Of a stretch of DNA of 64,000 bases, positions 63,921 through 64,000 are shown piece by piece. Positions within the stretch are counted from its first letter, which is position 1. Each line of letters opens with the position of its first letter. The position numbers were made by a program, and so were the translations under genes. The stretch comes from Catellatospora tritici (lineage in GTDB: Bacteria; Actinomycetota; Actinomycetes; Mycobacteriales; Micromonosporaceae): NCBI RefSeq assembly GCF_019083965.1, contig NZ_JAHRCY010000003.1, forward strand, positions 1 to 64,000. The letters run 5' to 3'. The notes under the pieces were generated by a model that saw only the letters and a program-made list of their open reading frames with translations, searched no databases and was not told the origin of the DNA.

Positions 63921-64000
63921 CGCCACTGCCCGCGATCGTCATGCTCGGCAGGTGTACCACGTTCGGTAAGTGCGCGATTCCGGCTATGGCCTGGCGTTCT

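Overview
The window is very GC-rich DNA with strong third-position GC bias, GTG/TTG starts and several start codons placed directly after a -10 element. This fits a mycelial actinomycete, perhaps Micromonosporaceae or a relative. That placement is inferred from gene content and style, with no marker gene present. There are no rRNA or tRNA genes and no CRISPR arrays that I can see.

Region 1 (1-18.5 kb) is catabolic and secretory. It opens with the 3' part of a GH10-CBM13-GH62 arabinoxylan-degrading enzyme and a secreted tandem HAD phosphatase. A probable GntR-controlled regulon follows. A leftward operon encodes a fused E1alpha-E1beta 2-oxoacid/acetoin-type dehydrogenase, its E2 and an aldehyde dehydrogenase. 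Rightward genes encode a VOC protein, a secreted alpha/beta hydrolase, a complete oligopeptide-type ABC importer with an embedded hydrolase, the GntR regulator and a last hydrolase. A 13-bp motif around TGGATCCA recurs at four intergenic points of this region and is the likely operator.

Region 2 (18.5-36 kb) is an island of STAND/TIR proteins of the kind found in antiphage and programmed-death systems: WD40-Roc-COR-TIR-TIR, membrane-anchored NACHT, TIR-WD40, a membrane GTPase, TIR-TPR and TIR-NB-ARC-TPR. Two intact TIR genes and one truncated TIR remnant share a promoter and start block in which a TAnnnT -10 box lies 6 nt before a GTG start, implying leaderless mRNAs. Broken TIR, TPR and transposase pieces and a (CCTCG)9 tract show active module shuffling.

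Region 3 (36-43.7 kb) holds a prolyl oligopeptidase, a secreted alpha/beta hydrolase, a secreted FG-GAP/VCBS protein and degraded recombinase and transposase remnants.

Region 4 (43.8-55.2 kb) looks like an undescribed specialised-metabolite locus with visibly lower GC in several genes. It has a thymidylate-kinase-like enzyme, a sulfotransferase, an HPr-kinase-like protein, a second-type SAICAR synthase (PurC), Nudix, DinB and methyltransferase genes, and a leftward operon. That operon runs 72-aa peptide, dikinase-like enzyme with permuted domains, degenerate histidine phosphatase, HAD phosphatase.

Region 5 (56.1-62.1 kb) looks like an undescribed RiPP locus in one tightly coupled operon: nucleotidyltransferase, PqqD-like RRE, a 27-codon ORF coupled on both sides, MFS exporter, AurF-type diiron oxygenase, a 22-residue peptide with a near-perfect Shine-Dalgarno and a YxxP motif, a strong attenuator-like hairpin, and an asparagine-synthetase-like amidotransferase carrying its own PqqD-like C-terminal domain. 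An EgtD-like methyltransferase ends the window. I read regions 4 and 5 as the best candidates for new biology, with the TIR/STAND island next.
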